A DNA stretch of 29,066 bases from CAYVUV01 sp964455095 (GCA_964455095.1 CAYVUV010000026.1:1-29066); one strand, 5' to 3'. Positions 1 to 8,686 are shown, numbered from the stretch's first letter. Made by a program: numbers and translations. The notes: generated by a model from the sequence alone, not told the origin.

Positions 1-1989
1 GCAAGCGTTTCGCGTGCCTGAACCGCTGTCGCGCGTCGCTGCGGCGATATTTTCACCGTTGGGCAAGCGACCCGTGACAAACAGGTGCTGGAGCTCGGAA
101 ATCTTGAGGCGCGAATAGCCGGCACCGCGGTTGGTGATGATTGCCACCGGAACGTGCGCGATCGGCGTGTCAAATATCGTATTTGTATTCGGCGACGTCG
201 TGTTGACATTCAGTGACAGCGGGCCGACGGACAGTGTGCGAAGCGTGTTGGCGCGAGTGCCGGCGCCGCCGATGTTGACGGCGGTCGAGAAGGAGGTGGT
301 GCTCGACGTCGAAGACTGGTTGCTGCCCTCGATTTCGGTGTCGAAGGAGGCGGAGAACCCGCCTCCCGCGAAGACGATGGCGCTCATGTTGAAATCCGCC
401 GGCTCGCCTTCGCCGATCGGAGTGACGTAGTCGACGTGCATGGGAGGCGCGCCGAGGATCAGATCGGGCTGCCGCACCGCGAAGCGCAGCACCAGCGGAT
501 CGCCGAGCAGCAGAGAACGGCCCTGGATGTCGCCGGTGACGAGGTCGATGGTCTCGGCGGTGGCCGTAAAGCCGGTTTTCTTCACGGCGCCGAAGTGCAG
601 GCTGAGATCGAGGTTCTCCGGATCGCCAAACCGGGCGACATGCACTCCGGCGCGGCCGTCGTCGCTGCAGCGGAACGCCGCCGCCATCTGCAGATCGGAG
701 CTCGGCGGCTGCTCGAGAGCGGTGGCGAAGCTGCCGAGGGCGACGTCGAGGGCCGGCAAACCGCACAGGCTGCCACTGCTTCCCGCCAGGGTGTCCACGT
801 CCTTGATGACGTGCAGGCTGGCGTCGAAGACGTAGGCGCGCGGATAGAAAAAAGCCAATTGACTGGGCGGCTGGACGGCGACGATCAACACCTCGCTCTG
901 CTGACGTTCTCGCGTCACGGGATTGATGAAGCCATTGCCGGCGATGAAGCCGGCGAGCGGCTTCAAGAGCCCGCCGCCGACCGGATGCACGGAGAAGGCG
1001 GATCCGCCGCTGCTGTTCGTACCCCGCTGGGTCGGAGTGAAGGTCTCCGGGTCGACGGTGAACGTGGCGAAGGCCACGGAGCGGGTGCTGGTGCTGCCGA
1101 CGGCATCGCCGAAGACCAGCGCGAGCTGTTCCGGCGGACCTTTGCCGGCGGCGAGGTCGACGGGCGGCGCCGGGGCGAAGCGGCCGGCAATGGGGATCCG
1201 CTCCCCGGTGCCGACGTTGCTCGGCGGCTGCACGCATGTCGAACCGCGCGCCGTCAGCGCGAACGTGGCGGGGTCGACGGAGTAGATCTGCAGGGTGAAC
1301 CCGGAGGAGGCGCCGCACCCCTGGGTGGCGATGGCGATCTCGTCGCGCCCATCGCCGTCGAAATCGCCGGCGGCGGGCTGCCCGTTCGAGGCGAGATCGA
1401 CGCTGACGCCGAACTTGAATCCCTGCATCAAGTCCCCGACGTCCACCGCCGTGGCCACGCTGAGAGCGTAGTTGCCGCTGCCCGGTGCGCCGACGATGGC
1501 GAGGTCCTGATAGCCGTCGCCGTCGAAATCTCCCGCCGCCCAAGTCTCGATCTGGAACACGAGCGGCTGGACGAAGCTGGCGACGCCGTAGTTGACGATC
1601 TCCAGCATGTCCTGGTGGTTCTGCCGGAAGTTGGTGAGGACGGTGTCGCGGTCGAGGTCGAAAAAGCGCTCGACCAAGAAGCGCTCGGTGGCTTCACTCG
1701 ACGCAACGTTGGCGAGCAGGGAGACCGCATCGCCGGCGGAGCCGCCTTCGGTCGGGAAGTACGAGCGCTCGACGGTGTTGTTCTGGAGCACCGTGATGGC
1801 GATGTCGTCGACCCGGGCGAGCTCGCGCTTGCCGAGCAGAATGTCACTGACGTTGGACAGATCGGGGGTTTGGGCCCGAGCCACGCCAGCGGCGCAGATC
1901 GAAAGCGCTGCGACGCAGAAGCACAAGGTCGCCACGACCTGGCCGGCGTAGTACCGGCGCGTCCCGGTATTCGTTGGCTGTTCTGACAT
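1..1989 (-). CDS. Secreted FG-GAP/VCBS repeat protein with PstS-like C-terminal segment (partial)
   Basis: The open frame runs without a stop from ATG at 1989 to the window edge (663 codons), so the C-terminus is missing. A good ribosome site (GAGGGGGA) precedes the ATG. Residues 1-40 form a signal peptide ending near ARAQ. Two FG-GAP-type calcium loops with the core DFDGDG are at about residues 151-168 and 206-222, typical of beta-propeller surface proteins. The middle (about 230-570) is beta-rich with no motif I know. The last ~70 residues change character: IAHVPVAI, then LFVTGRLPNGEN, then RDSGSGTR, which resemble the phosphate-binding PstS-like solute-binding family. The change falls near position 275. 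The protein is exported and probably surface or periplasmic; its ligand is unknown. The frame and export are clear; the PstS resemblance is from motif memory. Confidence 0.8.
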   Translation of the reverse strand, partial: MSEQPTNTGTRRYYAGQVVATLCFCVAALSICAAGVARAQTPDLSNVSDILLGKRELARVDDIAITVLQNNTVERSYFPTEGGSAGDAVSLLANVASSEATERFLVERFFDLDRDTVLTNFRQNHQDMLEIVNYGVASFVQPLVFQIETWAAGDFDGDGYQDLAIVGAPGSGNYALSVATAVDVGDLMQGFKFGVSVDLASNGQPAAGDFDGDGRDEIAIATQGCGASSGFTLQIYSVDPATFALTARGSTCVQPPSNVGTGERIPIAGRFAPAPPVDLAAGKGPPEQLALVFGDAVGSTSTRSVAFATFTVDPETFTPTQRGTNSSGGSAFSVHPVGGGLLKPLAGFIAGNGFINPVTRERQQSEVLIVAVQPPSQLAFFYPRAYVFDASLHVIKDVDTLAGSSGSLCGLPALDVALGSFATALEQPPSSDLQMAAAFRCSDDGRAGVHVARFGDPENLDLSLHFGAVKKTGFTATAETIDLVTGDIQGRSLLLGDPLVLRFAVRQPDLILGAPPMHVDYVTPIGEGEPADFNMSAIVFAGGGFSASFDTEIEGSNQSSTSSTTSFSTAVNIGGAGTRANTLRTLSVGPLSLNVNTTSPNTNTIFDTPIAHVPVAIITNRGAGYSRLKISELQHLFVTGRLPNGENIAAATRDSGSGTRNAC

Positions 1990-2193
1990 CCGCTCCCCCT
2001 CGTTGATGGTGTTGCGTCGCCGCACCGCACGTGTGACGCGGGCGATGCGTGGCCTTTCTCGGTATTGTGGAGGACAGTGCTCGTACACGCCGCCAGGGCC
2101 GATGTCGAGCACCCTTTCGAGTCGCTGGCCGAGCGGCGCGGCGAGCCCGCGTCGTCCGCGAACGGCGCGAGCTCCTCGAGCGGTCCTCACCGC

Positions 2194-2925
2194 TCAGCGG
2201 GCCCTTTCGAAGGTCCCGAACATCCGATCGCAGATCGAGAGCATCACGGAGATGTTGCGTGGCTCGCGGCTCGCGTGGTGGATGTCGTGCTCGCGCGACG
2301 TCGCAAAGAACCAGTCGTAGACCGGCAAGCGATAGCCGCAGTGCGTGATCATGTTCACGGCCGTGACGGAGAACGCGCCGACGGCGAACGTGAGGGGATG
2401 AATCGGGAACAGGATGCCGTAGATGTGGAAGCACGCAAAGACGGAGAAGCCTTCGACCGGATGCACCACCATGGCGGTCCAGATCGTGAGGGGCGGTGTG
2501 TCGACATGATGATGGTAGTGCACGGACCTCATGTACCAACCGTTGTAGTGCTCGAGGCGGTGCCAGAAATACGAGACGACATCGCCAAGCAGGAAGTACA
2601 GGATGATGTCTCTGCACAGTTCGAGCCCGGTCGGCGCAGTACTCGGCACTCGGGATAGCAACGTCATCGGAACCGCCCAAAAGACGGCCATCGCCACCAC
2701 GTACAGCGACCCGTACCATTTCATCGCGCGCCAGTAGACCGCGCAGCATTGCGCGAACGTCAGGCGCTTGGTGACGAACACGTCGACGAACGAAAACACG
2801 ATGCCAGGCAAGTAGACACCTGCGACCACCGCGGTAAACAGGAAGGCGGGCGACGCAATCCCCGCGACGCCCAGATGGCGCAGGCACCAGTCCCACACCA
2901 GCTGCAGCGCGCTATCTGCCTCCAC
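2194..2925 (-). CDS. Fatty acid hydroxylase / sterol desaturase family membrane enzyme
   Basis: A 243-residue integral membrane protein with several hydrophobic segments and the histidine clusters of the di-iron fatty acid hydroxylase superfamily: HRLEH at residues 122-126, HYHHH at 136-140, H155, H195 and HDIHH at 213-217. Family members use two histidine-bound irons and O2 to hydroxylate or desaturate lipid chains or sterols at the cytoplasmic membrane face. The substrate cannot be told from sequence. The start is GTG at 2925, supported by GAGGGAG six bases upstream. It lies about 200 bases from each same-strand neighbour, so it is probably its own transcription unit. Confidence 0.88.
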   Translation of the reverse strand: MEADSALQLVWDWCLRHLGVAGIASPAFLFTAVVAGVYLPGIVFSFVDVFVTKRLTFAQCCAVYWRAMKWYGSLYVVAMAVFWAVPMTLLSRVPSTAPTGLELCRDIILYFLLGDVVSYFWHRLEHYNGWYMRSVHYHHHVDTPPLTIWTAMVVHPVEGFSVFACFHIYGILFPIHPLTFAVGAFSVTAVNMITHCGYRLPVYDWFFATSREHDIHHASREPRNISVMLSICDRMFGTFERAR

Positions 2926-3000
2926 AGGACACTCCCTCGCTCATGTTGTCGGCCCCGCCGCACCGATTATCGAGGGGACAGTTCGTACTGCGGGCCGTTT

Positions 3001-3028
3001 GTGTCTGTCAATCGCGCGAAACAGACAC
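3001..3028. promoter_or_regulatory. Perfect 8-bp inverted repeat upstream of the hydroxylase
   Basis: GTGTCTGT (3001-3008) and ACAGACAC (3021-3028) form a perfect inverted repeat with a 12-base spacer. It sits about 75 bases upstream of the hydroxylase GTG and downstream of the lipocalin stop. It could be an operator of the hydroxylase or an RNA hairpin after the lipocalin gene. No T-tract follows on either strand, which argues against an intrinsic terminator. Confidence 0.35.
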
Positions 3029-3121
3029 CGAACCAGTCGGCCCAGTGGCCGCCGGAAGTCCAACCGTGCCTGCATCGCACGGGCCCCATTTTTTAGTGAA
3101 GAAGGACTTGTCCCTCGAGGG

Positions 3122-3697
3122 TCACCAGCGTTGGGGCACCTCGCGCAGGCCGGTGAGGTCGTAGCCCAGGCGTTGGAGCTCGTTGACGAGACGCTCGTAC
3201 TCGCCGTCGGGGAGCTCCGAAGTTCGCGCCATGATCCAGGCGTGGCTGCGGTCGGGGACGCCGATGATCGTCTTCTCGTAGTTCTCGTCGAGGTAGAGGA
3301 TCAGGTAGGCGGACTTGAACGGCCACAAGAACTGCATGCGCCATTCGGTCTTGGTACGCTCGTCGTGCACGAAACCGGTGGGTGTGAGCTTCTTCGCGGG
3401 CCCGTCGAAACTCCCTTGGCGGAAGGTGAAGGTCGTGGAGATCGTACCGTCGTCGGCCAGCTCGTACTCCTCGACGGCGTTGTAGGCGTCCGCCTCGCTG
3501 GCGAGGAAGTTGTCGATCGGGATGTTGCCGAGCACGTACCAGCGACCCATGAACCGAGCCAGATCGATCTCGCGGTCGAGCGAACGCAGCGGAGGTTGGC
3601 GCGACGCGGCGCAGCCGACAAGAAACATGGTCGCGGCTGCAATCGCCACGCAAGACGAGAGGGCGTGAGCGGTATGCCTGTGGCGTTTGGTATTCAT
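3122..3697 (-). CDS. blc: Lipocalin family lipoprotein (Blc-like)
   Basis: The protein has 191 residues. The N-terminus is a lipoprotein signal with lipobox LVGC (Cys29), so the mature protein should be membrane-anchored. The lipocalin signature GRWY is at residues 51-54 (MGRWYVLGNIP), as in bacterial Blc. The rest reads as an eight-stranded barrel, including YNAVEEYEL, WRMQFLWPF and SHAWIMART segments. Blc-type proteins bind fatty acids or lysophospholipids and are linked to envelope stress. No Shine-Dalgarno site precedes the ATG; instead TAGCAT lies six bases upstream. The neighbouring membrane hydroxylase on the same strand also fits a lipid role, but the 196-base gap argues against a tight operon. 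Confidence 0.88.
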   Translation of the reverse strand: MNTKRHRHTAHALSSCVAIAAATMFLVGCAASRQPPLRSLDREIDLARFMGRWYVLGNIPIDNFLASEADAYNAVEEYELADDGTISTTFTFRQGSFDGPAKKLTPTGFVHDERTKTEWRMQFLWPFKSAYLILYLDENYEKTIIGVPDRSHAWIMARTSELPDGEYERLVNELQRLGYDLTGLREVPQRW

Positions 3698-3703
3698 GCC
3701 GTG

Positions 3704-3709
3704 ATGCTA
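3704..3709 (-). promoter_or_regulatory. Candidate -10 box of leaderless lipocalin mRNA
   Basis: On the minus strand TAGCAT (4 of 6 to TATAAT) ends six bases before the lipocalin ATG, and no Shine-Dalgarno site intervenes. This puts the expected transcription start at or next to the A of ATG. The -35 region is weak. It is judged mainly by likeness to the same arrangement at proA, the redoxin gene and the HIT gene. Confidence 0.35.
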
Positions 3710-3883
3710 TCTGAGAGGATCGGTTCGTCCAGAGGTGGTGCCATGGCCAACCGCATCGTTGGACCGCGACTCCCGTCATTGGCCTCCCTTAGCGGCTTCG
3801 TGGCTTCGCGCGAGGCTCTTCGATCATTTGCGCTTTGGCTTTCTCGACCGTTCGTGATCTTCTTTCCGGTGGGGGGAACAATC

Positions 3884-5854
3884 ATGCGTCCGACGCTGCG
3901 CGCATTCGCTGCGCTGGTCCTGCTGTGGTCCGCCGCACCCGCTCATGCCGTGCAGCCGGTGTTCGACCCGAACGGCGCGTCGTTCTACGACCTGCCGTTC
4001 CCGCACGAGCTGCGGCGCGATCCCGACGGCACGGTCGCCCTGTCGAGCTTCCCCTTCCCAGTCAATCCACTCATCGCGGCCTACGCCGCCTCGCTCGAGG
4101 AAGTCCCCGGCTTCGGCCTCAACTCGGGCGTGTTCATGAAGTTCGACGGCGACATCGACCCCGCCTCGCTGCCCGCCGACGCCGACAGCTCGCGCTTGCC
4201 CGGCGCCTCCGTCTTCCTGATCAACATCGATCCGGGCTCGCCGGGCCGCGGCGCGCGCACGCCGCTGTGGTTCGAGTTTCGCCCGCTCGGCGACGCCTAT
4301 CGCGACGATCACCTGCTCGGCGCCATGCCGGTGCCCGGACATCCGCTCGAGCCAGGTACGCTCTACGCCCTCGTCGTCACCGATGCCCTGCTGGGTGCCG
4401 ACACGCTGCCGGTGAGTCCTCCGCCGCTCATCACCCGCATGCAGGCCGAAACACCGCTCGGCGCATTCGAGCAGGCGGCGTTGCCCCTCTACCGCACGCT
4501 GTGGAAGCACCTCGAGCAGCGCGAAAGCCTGCCGCGCGCGAATGTGGTCGCGGCGACGATCTTTCGCACCTACCGGCCGGCGGACGGAATGTTCGCCACC
4601 GAGCGCCTGATTCGCAAGCAGTACCGCAAGATCGCCGCGACCAACGTCGCCTTCAGCAGCGGCGCGACCAACTACTGGAAGTTCACCGGCGAGTTCTCCG
4701 CGCCGCAGTTCCAGACCGGCACGCCGCCGTTCTCCACCGCCGGCAGCGGCCAGTTCACCTTCGACGCCAAGGGCGCGCCGATCGTGCAGCGCGAGGAGTC
4801 ACTGCACTTCGTGCTCGCGGTGCCCAAGCACACGGCCGACGGGACCATCAAGATGCCGGCCGGCGGTTGGCCGGTGGTCGCGTACATGCACGGCACCGGC
4901 GGCAGCCGCAACAGCTTCATCAACGAGGACGTTGCCGGTGTTCTGGCCAGTGTCGGCATCGCCTCGATCGGCATTGATCAGCCGTTGCACGGCCTGCGCC
5001 TTGGCGCCACGCCCGACGGGTCGAACTTCTACAACCCGCTCAATCCGTACGCTCTGCGCGACAACCCGCGCCAGGCCGCGGCCGACTCGCTCAGCGTCCA
5101 CCAGCTGCTCGCCAACCTGCGCGTCGACCCGGCGCTGATCGTCGGCGCCCCCGGCGCGGGCTACGTGCCGACTACCAAGCGCATCGTCTTCAAACGCTCG
5201 CGCCGTCTCTTCATGGGCCACTCGCAAGGCGCCACCACCGGGCCGCTCTTTCTCGCCGTCGGCCGCAAGGTGCGCGGCGGCGTCATTTCGGCCGGCGGCG
5301 GACACATAATCATCAACATCCTGACGCGCGAAGAGGGCTTCTTCATGGGCCTCAAGCTGCGCGACCTGGTCGAGCTGCTGCTCGGCGGCCCGGTCGACCT
5401 CTTCCACCCCGCCCTGCACCTGCTGCAAATGGGCTCCGACGTGTCCGACCCGGTCACGTTCGCGCCCTACTTCGCCACCGAGCGCCGCGGCCGGCCGCTC
5501 AGCCTGCTGTTCACACACGGCATCCTCGACGGCTACGTCCCGACGCCGATGACCGCCGCCATGGTCTCCGCCGCGCGCTACCCCCTGATCGCACCGACCT
5601 TCCCGCCGATGTCGTTTCCCAAACTGCCGGGCTACTCGTACCAGGAGACGTTCGACCTCGCCGGCCTGCCGACACTGAGCACGCCCGTGTCCGGCAACCT
5701 CGGTCAGGGCAAGCGGCGCGCCACCGGCGGCATGCTGTTGTTCGAGAACGACGGCCACTTCCCCGTGTTCAACAACCCAACGGCCATCGCGCAGTATCAG
5801 GAGTTCATGCGCACGCTGGCCTACGACGACCCGGCGACCATCCCTGCGCCGTAA
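3884..5854 (+). CDS. Secreted alpha/beta hydrolase (lipase-like)
   Basis: A 656-residue exported protein. ATG 3884 is chosen because it follows a G-rich ribosome site (GGTGGGGGG) and opens directly into a signal peptide ending at AHA (about residue 22); the open frame extends upstream but codes nothing plausible. The nucleophile elbow GHSQG places the catalytic Ser at 447, with Asp549 in HGILDGYVP and His625 in ENDGHFP as the likely triad. The first ~280 residues precede the hydrolase core (which begins near the YMHGTGG oxyanion-type loop) and recall the N-terminal domain of large bacterial extracellular lipases. It is probably an esterase or lipase acting outside the cytoplasm; the substrate is unknown. 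It is convergent with the next gene, with only 13 bases between stops. Confidence 0.85.
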   Translation: MRPTLRAFAALVLLWSAAPAHAVQPVFDPNGASFYDLPFPHELRRDPDGTVALSSFPFPVNPLIAAYAASLEEVPGFGLNSGVFMKFDGDIDPASLPADADSSRLPGASVFLINIDPGSPGRGARTPLWFEFRPLGDAYRDDHLLGAMPVPGHPLEPGTLYALVVTDALLGADTLPVSPPPLITRMQAETPLGAFEQAALPLYRTLWKHLEQRESLPRANVVAATIFRTYRPADGMFATERLIRKQYRKIAATNVAFSSGATNYWKFTGEFSAPQFQTGTPPFSTAGSGQFTFDAKGAPIVQREESLHFVLAVPKHTADGTIKMPAGGWPVVAYMHGTGGSRNSFINEDVAGVLASVGIASIGIDQPLHGLRLGATPDGSNFYNPLNPYALRDNPRQAAADSLSVHQLLANLRVDPALIVGAPGAGYVPTTKRIVFKRSRRLFMGHSQGATTGPLFLAVGRKVRGGVISAGGGHIIINILTREEGFFMGLKLRDLVELLLGGPVDLFHPALHLLQMGSDVSDPVTFAPYFATERRGRPLSLLFTHGILDGYVPTPMTAAMVSAARYPLIAPTFPPMSFPKLPGYSYQETFDLAGLPTLSTPVSGNLGQGKRRATGGMLLFENDGHFPVFNNPTAIAQYQEFMRTLAYDDPATIPAP

Positions 5855-5867
5855 CCCCGCGCGGCGC

Positions 5868-6578
5868 TCACGCCCCGCGCCAACCCGCTACCTGGACGAT
5901 GCGATCCTCTTCCGCGATCCAAGCGGTGAGCGGCCCGCCGTAGACGCAGCCGGTGTCGAGGCCGCGCAATCGGGAACGCTCGATCAACCCGCGGCGGGCC
6001 CAATGGCCCCACACCACCGTGCGCGGACCGCTATAGAAGCGGTCCCACGGCTCGAAGGGCGGGCCGGGAGACGGGTCGTCGACGGACGGCCGGTTGCCCT
6101 TGGCATCGCAGTGGCGCACGAAGGTGGCAAAATCGATGCGCGAATCGTCACGGCCGCCCACGTGGGTATCGACGGCGGCGTTGATCTCGTCAGCCAGGCT
6201 CTCGAGGTCGCTCCACCGCGGGTGGAGTCCGCCGTGCACCACGACCACATCCGACTCGACCCGCAGCACCGGCTGCGCTGCCAGCCAATCGAGCAGCTCC
6301 TGCCGATCCGCGGCGCCGAAGACGTCCTTCAGGTAACTGCCCGACGACGGCTTGGCGGTCCCGGCCGCGACGCGCAGCAGCTTGATGTCGTGATTGCCGA
6401 GCACGACGCGCGCATCGAGGTCGCGCAGCCGCCGCAACACGCCGAGCGAGTCTGGTCCGCGGTTGACCAGATCGCCGACGCAGTACAGCCGATCACTGGC
6501 GCGCAACTTCACCGCGACGAGCAGGGCGTCGAGCTGCTCGGCGCAGCCCTGCACGTCGCCGACGAAGATCCGCCGCAT
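5868..6578 (-). CDS. apaH: ApaH-like metallophosphoesterase (diadenosine tetraphosphatase family)
   Basis: A 236-residue calcineurin-type phosphoesterase. The metal-binding motifs are in order: GDVQGC (7-12), GDLVNRGPDS, GNHD, HGG, then GHW and LDTGCVYGG near the C-terminus. The last pair is characteristic of symmetrical Ap4A hydrolase ApaH, which cleaves diadenosine tetraphosphate to two ADP in the cytoplasm. It is shorter than the E. coli enzyme (about 280 residues), so a related phosphatase (PrpA-like) is possible. ATG 6578 is 12 bases downstream of the aldehyde dehydrogenase stop, so the two are probably cotranscribed. Confidence 0.85.
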   Translation of the reverse strand: MRRIFVGDVQGCAEQLDALLVAVKLRASDRLYCVGDLVNRGPDSLGVLRRLRDLDARVVLGNHDIKLLRVAAGTAKPSSGSYLKDVFGAADRQELLDWLAAQPVLRVESDVVVVHGGLHPRWSDLESLADEINAAVDTHVGGRDDSRIDFATFVRHCDAKGNRPSVDDPSPGPPFEPWDRFYSGPRTVVWGHWARRGLIERSRLRGLDTGCVYGGPLTAWIAEEDRIVQVAGWRGA

Positions 6579-6590
6579 ACCCTGCCCGAC

Positions 6591-8027
6591 CTACCGCTTG
6601 AACCTCAACAGCAGGTTGAACATGCGGGTATGGCGCGGGGCATACGGCGGGTAGAACATCTCGACGCCCTTCATCTTCGGACTGTTGAACACCGGCCGCA
6701 TCTTGCTGAACTCCACGAACCCTTCGTAGCCGTGGTACTGGCCCATGCCGCTGGCGCCGATGCCGCCGAAAGGCATGTCGTGCTGCGCGACGTGCAGGAT
6801 GCAGTCGTTGATCGTCACACCGCCCGAAATGGTGCCGTAGAGGATCTTCTCCTCCGTCGCCTTGTCGTTGGTGAAAAAGTAGAGGCCGAGCGGGCGGTCC
6901 TTCGAGTTGACGTACTCGAGCACTTCGTTGAGGTTGCGGTACGTCTTGATCGGGAACAGTGGCCCGAAGATCTCCTCGCGCAGAATGATCATGTCGTCGG
7001 TGGCGTCGAGCACGAGGTGCGGCGGGATCTTGCGCTGCGCGTCGTTGAAGGTGGCGCCCGGCACGAGCGAGACCAGCTTGGCACCCTTGCGCTCCGCGTC
7101 GTCGAGCGTCATGCGCAGCCGCTTGTAGGACTTCTCGTCGATGACCGAGGTGTAGCTGCGGTCGTCGGTGTTCGGGTAGCGCTCGGCCATGATGCGCTTG
7201 GCGGCCTCGACGAACTGGTCGCGCTTGCCCTCGGGGATGAACAGGTAGTCGGGGGCCAGGCAGGTTTGGCCGGCGTTGATGAACTTGCCGTAGAGGATGC
7301 GCGACGCCGCGGTGGCGACGTCGTAGTCCTCGCAGATGATCGTCGGCGACTTGCCGCCGAGCTCGAGCGTCACCGGGGTCAACGTCTCGGCGGCCGAGCG
7401 CATGACGGTGCGCCCGGCATCGGCCGAACCCGTGAAGATGATGTGGTCGTAGGGCAGCGTCGAAAAGTCCTGCGCGCGCACACCGGGCAGGATCGCGACC
7501 ATATCCTCGGAGAACTGCTCGCGGAACTTCTCGTGCAACAGCTCGCACAGGTTCTGCGAGTTGCTCGCCATCTTGATCATCGCCCGGTTGCCGGCCGCGA
7601 GCACGCTGGTGAGCGGGCTGACGGTGAGGAAGAGCGGGTAGTTCCACGGCGACACGATGCCGACCACGCCCTTGGGTTGCGGGATGACCCGGTTCGAGCC
7701 GGTGGCGAAGAGCAGCGACACGTGCCGGCGCTGCGGCTTCATCCACTTCTTCAGCTTTTTGCGCGCGGCGCGGATGCCGTCGACGCAGCCGAAGATCTCG
7801 AGCATCTTCGTCTCCTCCGCCGAGCGGTTGCCGAAGTCGCGGTTGATCGCCTCGGCGATGGCGTCGACGTTGTCGACCAGGATGCGCTCGAGCTTGGTCA
7901 GATTCTCGCGCCGCTCCTCGAGCGTCGGATACGGATGGCGCAGGTACGCCTGCCGCTGCAACGCGAATACGCGCTGCGCCTCGTTCTCGATCGCCTCCAA
8001 CTTGCGGAGCTGCGCCGTCTGAGCCAT
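6591..8027 (-). CDS. Aldehyde dehydrogenase, coniferyl aldehyde dehydrogenase type
   Basis: A 478-residue NAD(P)-dependent aldehyde dehydrogenase that oxidises an aldehyde to a carboxylate. The start ATG 8027 has GAGGAGAG just upstream; the frame is open further upstream, but without homology. The general base Glu222 lies in LELGGKSP and the catalytic Cys256 in GQTCLAPDY. The latter form, with PDY after the cysteine, belongs to the ALDH3/coniferyl aldehyde dehydrogenase branch. The length also fits that branch (about 475). The NAD fold motif FTGSADAGR is present. It precedes the ApaH-like gene in the same unit and follows an NTF2-like gene. Substrate may be an aromatic or long-chain aldehyde; context does not decide. 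Confidence 0.9.
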   Translation of the reverse strand: MAQTAQLRKLEAIENEAQRVFALQRQAYLRHPYPTLEERRENLTKLERILVDNVDAIAEAINRDFGNRSAEETKMLEIFGCVDGIRAARKKLKKWMKPQRRHVSLLFATGSNRVIPQPKGVVGIVSPWNYPLFLTVSPLTSVLAAGNRAMIKMASNSQNLCELLHEKFREQFSEDMVAILPGVRAQDFSTLPYDHIIFTGSADAGRTVMRSAAETLTPVTLELGGKSPTIICEDYDVATAASRILYGKFINAGQTCLAPDYLFIPEGKRDQFVEAAKRIMAERYPNTDDRSYTSVIDEKSYKRLRMTLDDAERKGAKLVSLVPGATFNDAQRKIPPHLVLDATDDMIILREEIFGPLFPIKTYRNLNEVLEYVNSKDRPLGLYFFTNDKATEEKILYGTISGGVTINDCILHVAQHDMPFGGIGASGMGQYHGYEGFVEFSKMRPVFNSPKMKGVEMFYPPYAPRHTRMFNLLLRFKR

Positions 8028-8059
8028 TTGTTCTCTCCTCGCTTGCGGAATGTAGGGGA

Positions 8060-8086
8060 CTACCGAGCGCCTCGGGCGTGCGGTAG
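8060..8086 (-). promoter_or_regulatory. Strong stem-loop in the leader of the aldehyde dehydrogenase gene
   Basis: CTACCG / CGGTAG (8060-8065 and 8081-8086) and an inner CGCC / GGCG (8068-8071 and 8075-8078) form a ten-pair stem with a 2x2 internal loop and a TCG loop. It lies 33 bases before the aldehyde dehydrogenase ATG and about 70 bases after the preceding stop. No T-tract follows, so it is more likely a processing or attenuation hairpin, or a DNA-binding site, than a canonical terminator. Confidence 0.35.
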
Positions 8087-8153
8087 GTCGATCCGCATTG
8101 TGGCCCAAGAGGTCGGGGTGAGGCAAGGCACCTCTGCAGGCAACCGATCTCCC

Positions 8154-8600
8154 TTACGTGTACGAGGGATCGACCGTGGCCCCGCTCTCGCGGCGCCAGG
8201 CGGCGAGCTCCTGGTCCATGCTCGGGTCGTACGAGTCGCACAGATGGGCGATCACGGTGCCGGCGTAGCGCACCGTCGAGCGGCCGCGGAGTGTAAACGG
8301 GGGCCAGCCCGCCTTCGTATAGAGCACGGCCCAGCCCACCCGCATCTCGTCGCCCGTGACCTCGGGCGGGCTGGTGATCTGGATGTCGCGTTTGTCGAAC
8401 TTGCGGTCGAAGTGGTCGAGCGACTTCTTGATGCCAGCCAGGATGGCGGCGGGTCCGGTCAGGCGGCAGCCGAACGACCCGGACTGCACCTCGTAGACCG
8501 CGTCGGCGGCGAAGTATTTCTCGAGGCGCGTCCAGTCGTCGTCGACGAACGTCTGCTCGAAATCGGCGGCGTAGGCCATGAACTGCGGCATGATGTCCAT
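8154..8600 (-). CDS. SnoaL/NTF2-like domain protein
   Basis: A 148-residue protein reading as a single NTF2-like alpha+beta cone: FEQTFVDDDWTRLEKYFAADAVYEV at the start (helix plus first strand), then a long helix, then strands ending in SYDPS. Family members are small hydrolases, isomerases or ligand-binding proteins acting in the cytoplasm. I cannot assign a catalytic role. ATG 8600 is preferred because the domain begins right after it; the open frame upstream runs into the repeat region. There is no clear ribosome site. It is on the same strand as the aldehyde dehydrogenase, 126 bases upstream of it. Confidence 0.75.
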   Translation of the reverse strand: MDIMPQFMAYAADFEQTFVDDDWTRLEKYFAADAVYEVQSGSFGCRLTGPAAILAGIKKSLDHFDRKFDKRDIQITSPPEVTGDEMRVGWAVLYTKAGWPPFTLRGRSTVRYAGTVIAHLCDSYDPSMDQELAAWRRESGATVDPSYT

Positions 8601-8647
8601 AGCCGACACGCATACCGCAGCGACACGCAGCTTGAAAGGATCCGAAA

Positions 8648-8686
8648 GCCCTCTCCCGGACCGGGAGAGGGTTGGGTGAGGGGGAT
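8648..8686 (+). repeat. REP-like palindromic repeat, copy 1
   Basis: The unit is a CCCTCTCCCGG..CCGGGAGAGGG palindrome followed by TTGGGTGAGGGGGAT. Three related copies occur in this window. Copy 2 at 8777-8816 is in the opposite orientation, making a head-to-head pair. It is intergenic, between the NTF2-like gene and the LLM oxidoreductase gene. Such units are common dispersed repeats in GC-rich genomes. Confidence 0.75.

Noticed and set aside
436..1986. 516-codon plus-strand frame at the left end, and the Arg/Ser-rich 457- and 200-codon minus-strand frames
   Set aside because: The minus-strand frame starting at 1989 has a signal peptide and FG-GAP loops and stays open to the edge, so the others are shadows.
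2999..3883. Upstream extension of the secreted hydrolase frame (would add 295 residues)
   Set aside because: It runs antisense through the whole lipocalin gene, and the ATG at 3884 has a ribosome site and a signal peptide directly after it.
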